A stretch of 64,000 nt of DNA from Bacteroidales bacterium (GTDB lineage Bacteria > Bacteroidota > Bacteroidia > Bacteroidales > UBA932), in the NCBI GenBank assembly GCA_017647795.1, contig JAGCJX010000029.1, forward strand, positions 1 to 64,000, written 5' to 3'. The position numbers were made by a program, and so were the translations under genes. Within the stretch, counting starts at the first letter, position 1; each line of letters opens with the position of its first letter. Below are positions 63,658 through 64,000 of the stretch, in pieces. The notes under the pieces were generated by a model that made no database searches, was not told the DNA's origin, and saw only the letters and a list, made by a program, of their open reading frames with translations.

Positions 63658-64000
63658 GTGAAGGCTTACCGATACTACTTGTTTGACATCGACCGGACCC
63701 TGTGGGATTTTGACACAAACGCCGATGCTGCACTCCGGAGAATGATTGCCGACCATCCGTTGCTCGCACCGTTCTCCGGACAGCCGGATGTTTTCATCGC
63801 CACGTACGAACGAAACAACCACCGTTTGTGGGACGAATACGAAGCTGGCCGCCTGAGCAAGGACGACCTGCGTTGGCGTCGGTTTGCTGACACGCTGAAA
63901 GAATTGGGATCGCCCAACGAAGCCCTGGGCCGAGAAATGGGCGAGCGTTACCTGAACGAGATGATTCAAGGCACGGCCTTGATGCCCTACGCCCGCCAGG
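63658..64000 (+). CDS. HAD family hydrolase, YjjG-like (cut by window end)
   Basis: The visible 114 residues start at a GTG 10 bases after the M64 stop. They show the HAD motif I FDIDRTLWDF and a helical cap domain (about 20-105) as in YjjG-type noncanonical pyrimidine nucleotidases. Motifs II-IV lie beyond the window. The GTG is chosen because it is the only start-like codon just before the HAD motif and I see no in-frame ATG near it. The YjjG assignment rests on the D-I-D-R-T-L-W-D form. Confidence 0.75.
   Translation, partial: MKAYRYYLFDIDRTLWDFDTNADAALRRMIADHPLLAPFSGQPDVFIATYERNNHRLWDEYEAGRLSKDDLRWRRFADTLKELGSPNEALGREMGERYLNEMIQGTALMPYARQ

Overview
The window is about 64 kb of a compact chromosome from a member of the Bacteroidota, most probably Bacteroidales. 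The evidence is the gene content (HYC_CC_PP-type protein, DUF3078, BACON lipoprotein, TonB-dependent receptor, FHS-type sugar permease, lpxD-lpxC-lpxA cluster, long malic enzyme, eukaryote-like ProRS) and the promoters, which match the Bacteroidota consensus TTTG-N19/20-TAnnTTTG. Most genes lack a Shine-Dalgarno sequence. I cannot name the genus. Nothing points to a phage or plasmid.

Left edge (1-1119): about 0.9 kb without a gene, holding two copies of a structured repeat module. Each module is a roughly 150-bp element (terminal inverted repeats and a central hairpin where complete) followed by an exact 51-bp-period tandem array (4 and 7 units). Next to it is a two-gene tRNA-Pro operon (anticodons CGG and, unusually, AGG) with a promoter and a terminator.

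Region 1.1-17.7 kb: ROK sugar kinase with an FHS sugar permease; parE with a PlsC-like acyltransferase and an acyl-CoA ligase; a NatAB-like ABC exporter followed by a 5'-nucleotidase encoded as two secreted half-proteins; a helix-hairpin-helix protein, rsmI and an acidic coiled-coil protein; thymidine kinase with a DUF1963 protein; a CNNM/CorC-like protein coupled to a small secreted protein.

Region 17.7-32.3 kb: a CBM9-like protein; a leftward series running HYC_CC_PP protein, TonB receptor, HMA metal-binding protein (a likely metal-handling unit), GH9-deacetylase fusion, NfnA/NfnB-like flavoprotein pair and pruA; then sppA and maeB.

Region 32.4-47.2 kb: a BACON lipoprotein; a glycan-degrading operon (dihydroorotate dehydrogenase-like gene, GH2 beta-mannosidase, two GH20 hexosaminidases) suited to N-glycan-like Man/GlcNAc substrates; tilS; and proS with a DUF3078 outer-membrane-type protein and an uncharacterised protein.

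Region 47.2-64 kb: a WY-rich repeat lipoprotein and an OmpP1/FadL-type porin; the lipid A cluster lpxD-lpxC-lpxA with a WbqC-like gene; the translation operon rimP-nusA-infB; tmk with a DoxX/MauE-like protein; folP, purB, an M64 peptidase and the start of a HAD phosphatase.

Most notable: the TIR/51-bp repeat modules, LpxC without the FabZ domain usual in this phylum, a RimP reduced to its N-terminal domain, tRNA-Pro with anticodon AGG, a divergent DHPS substrate loop, and a GH9-NodB fusion whose first NodB motif is altered.
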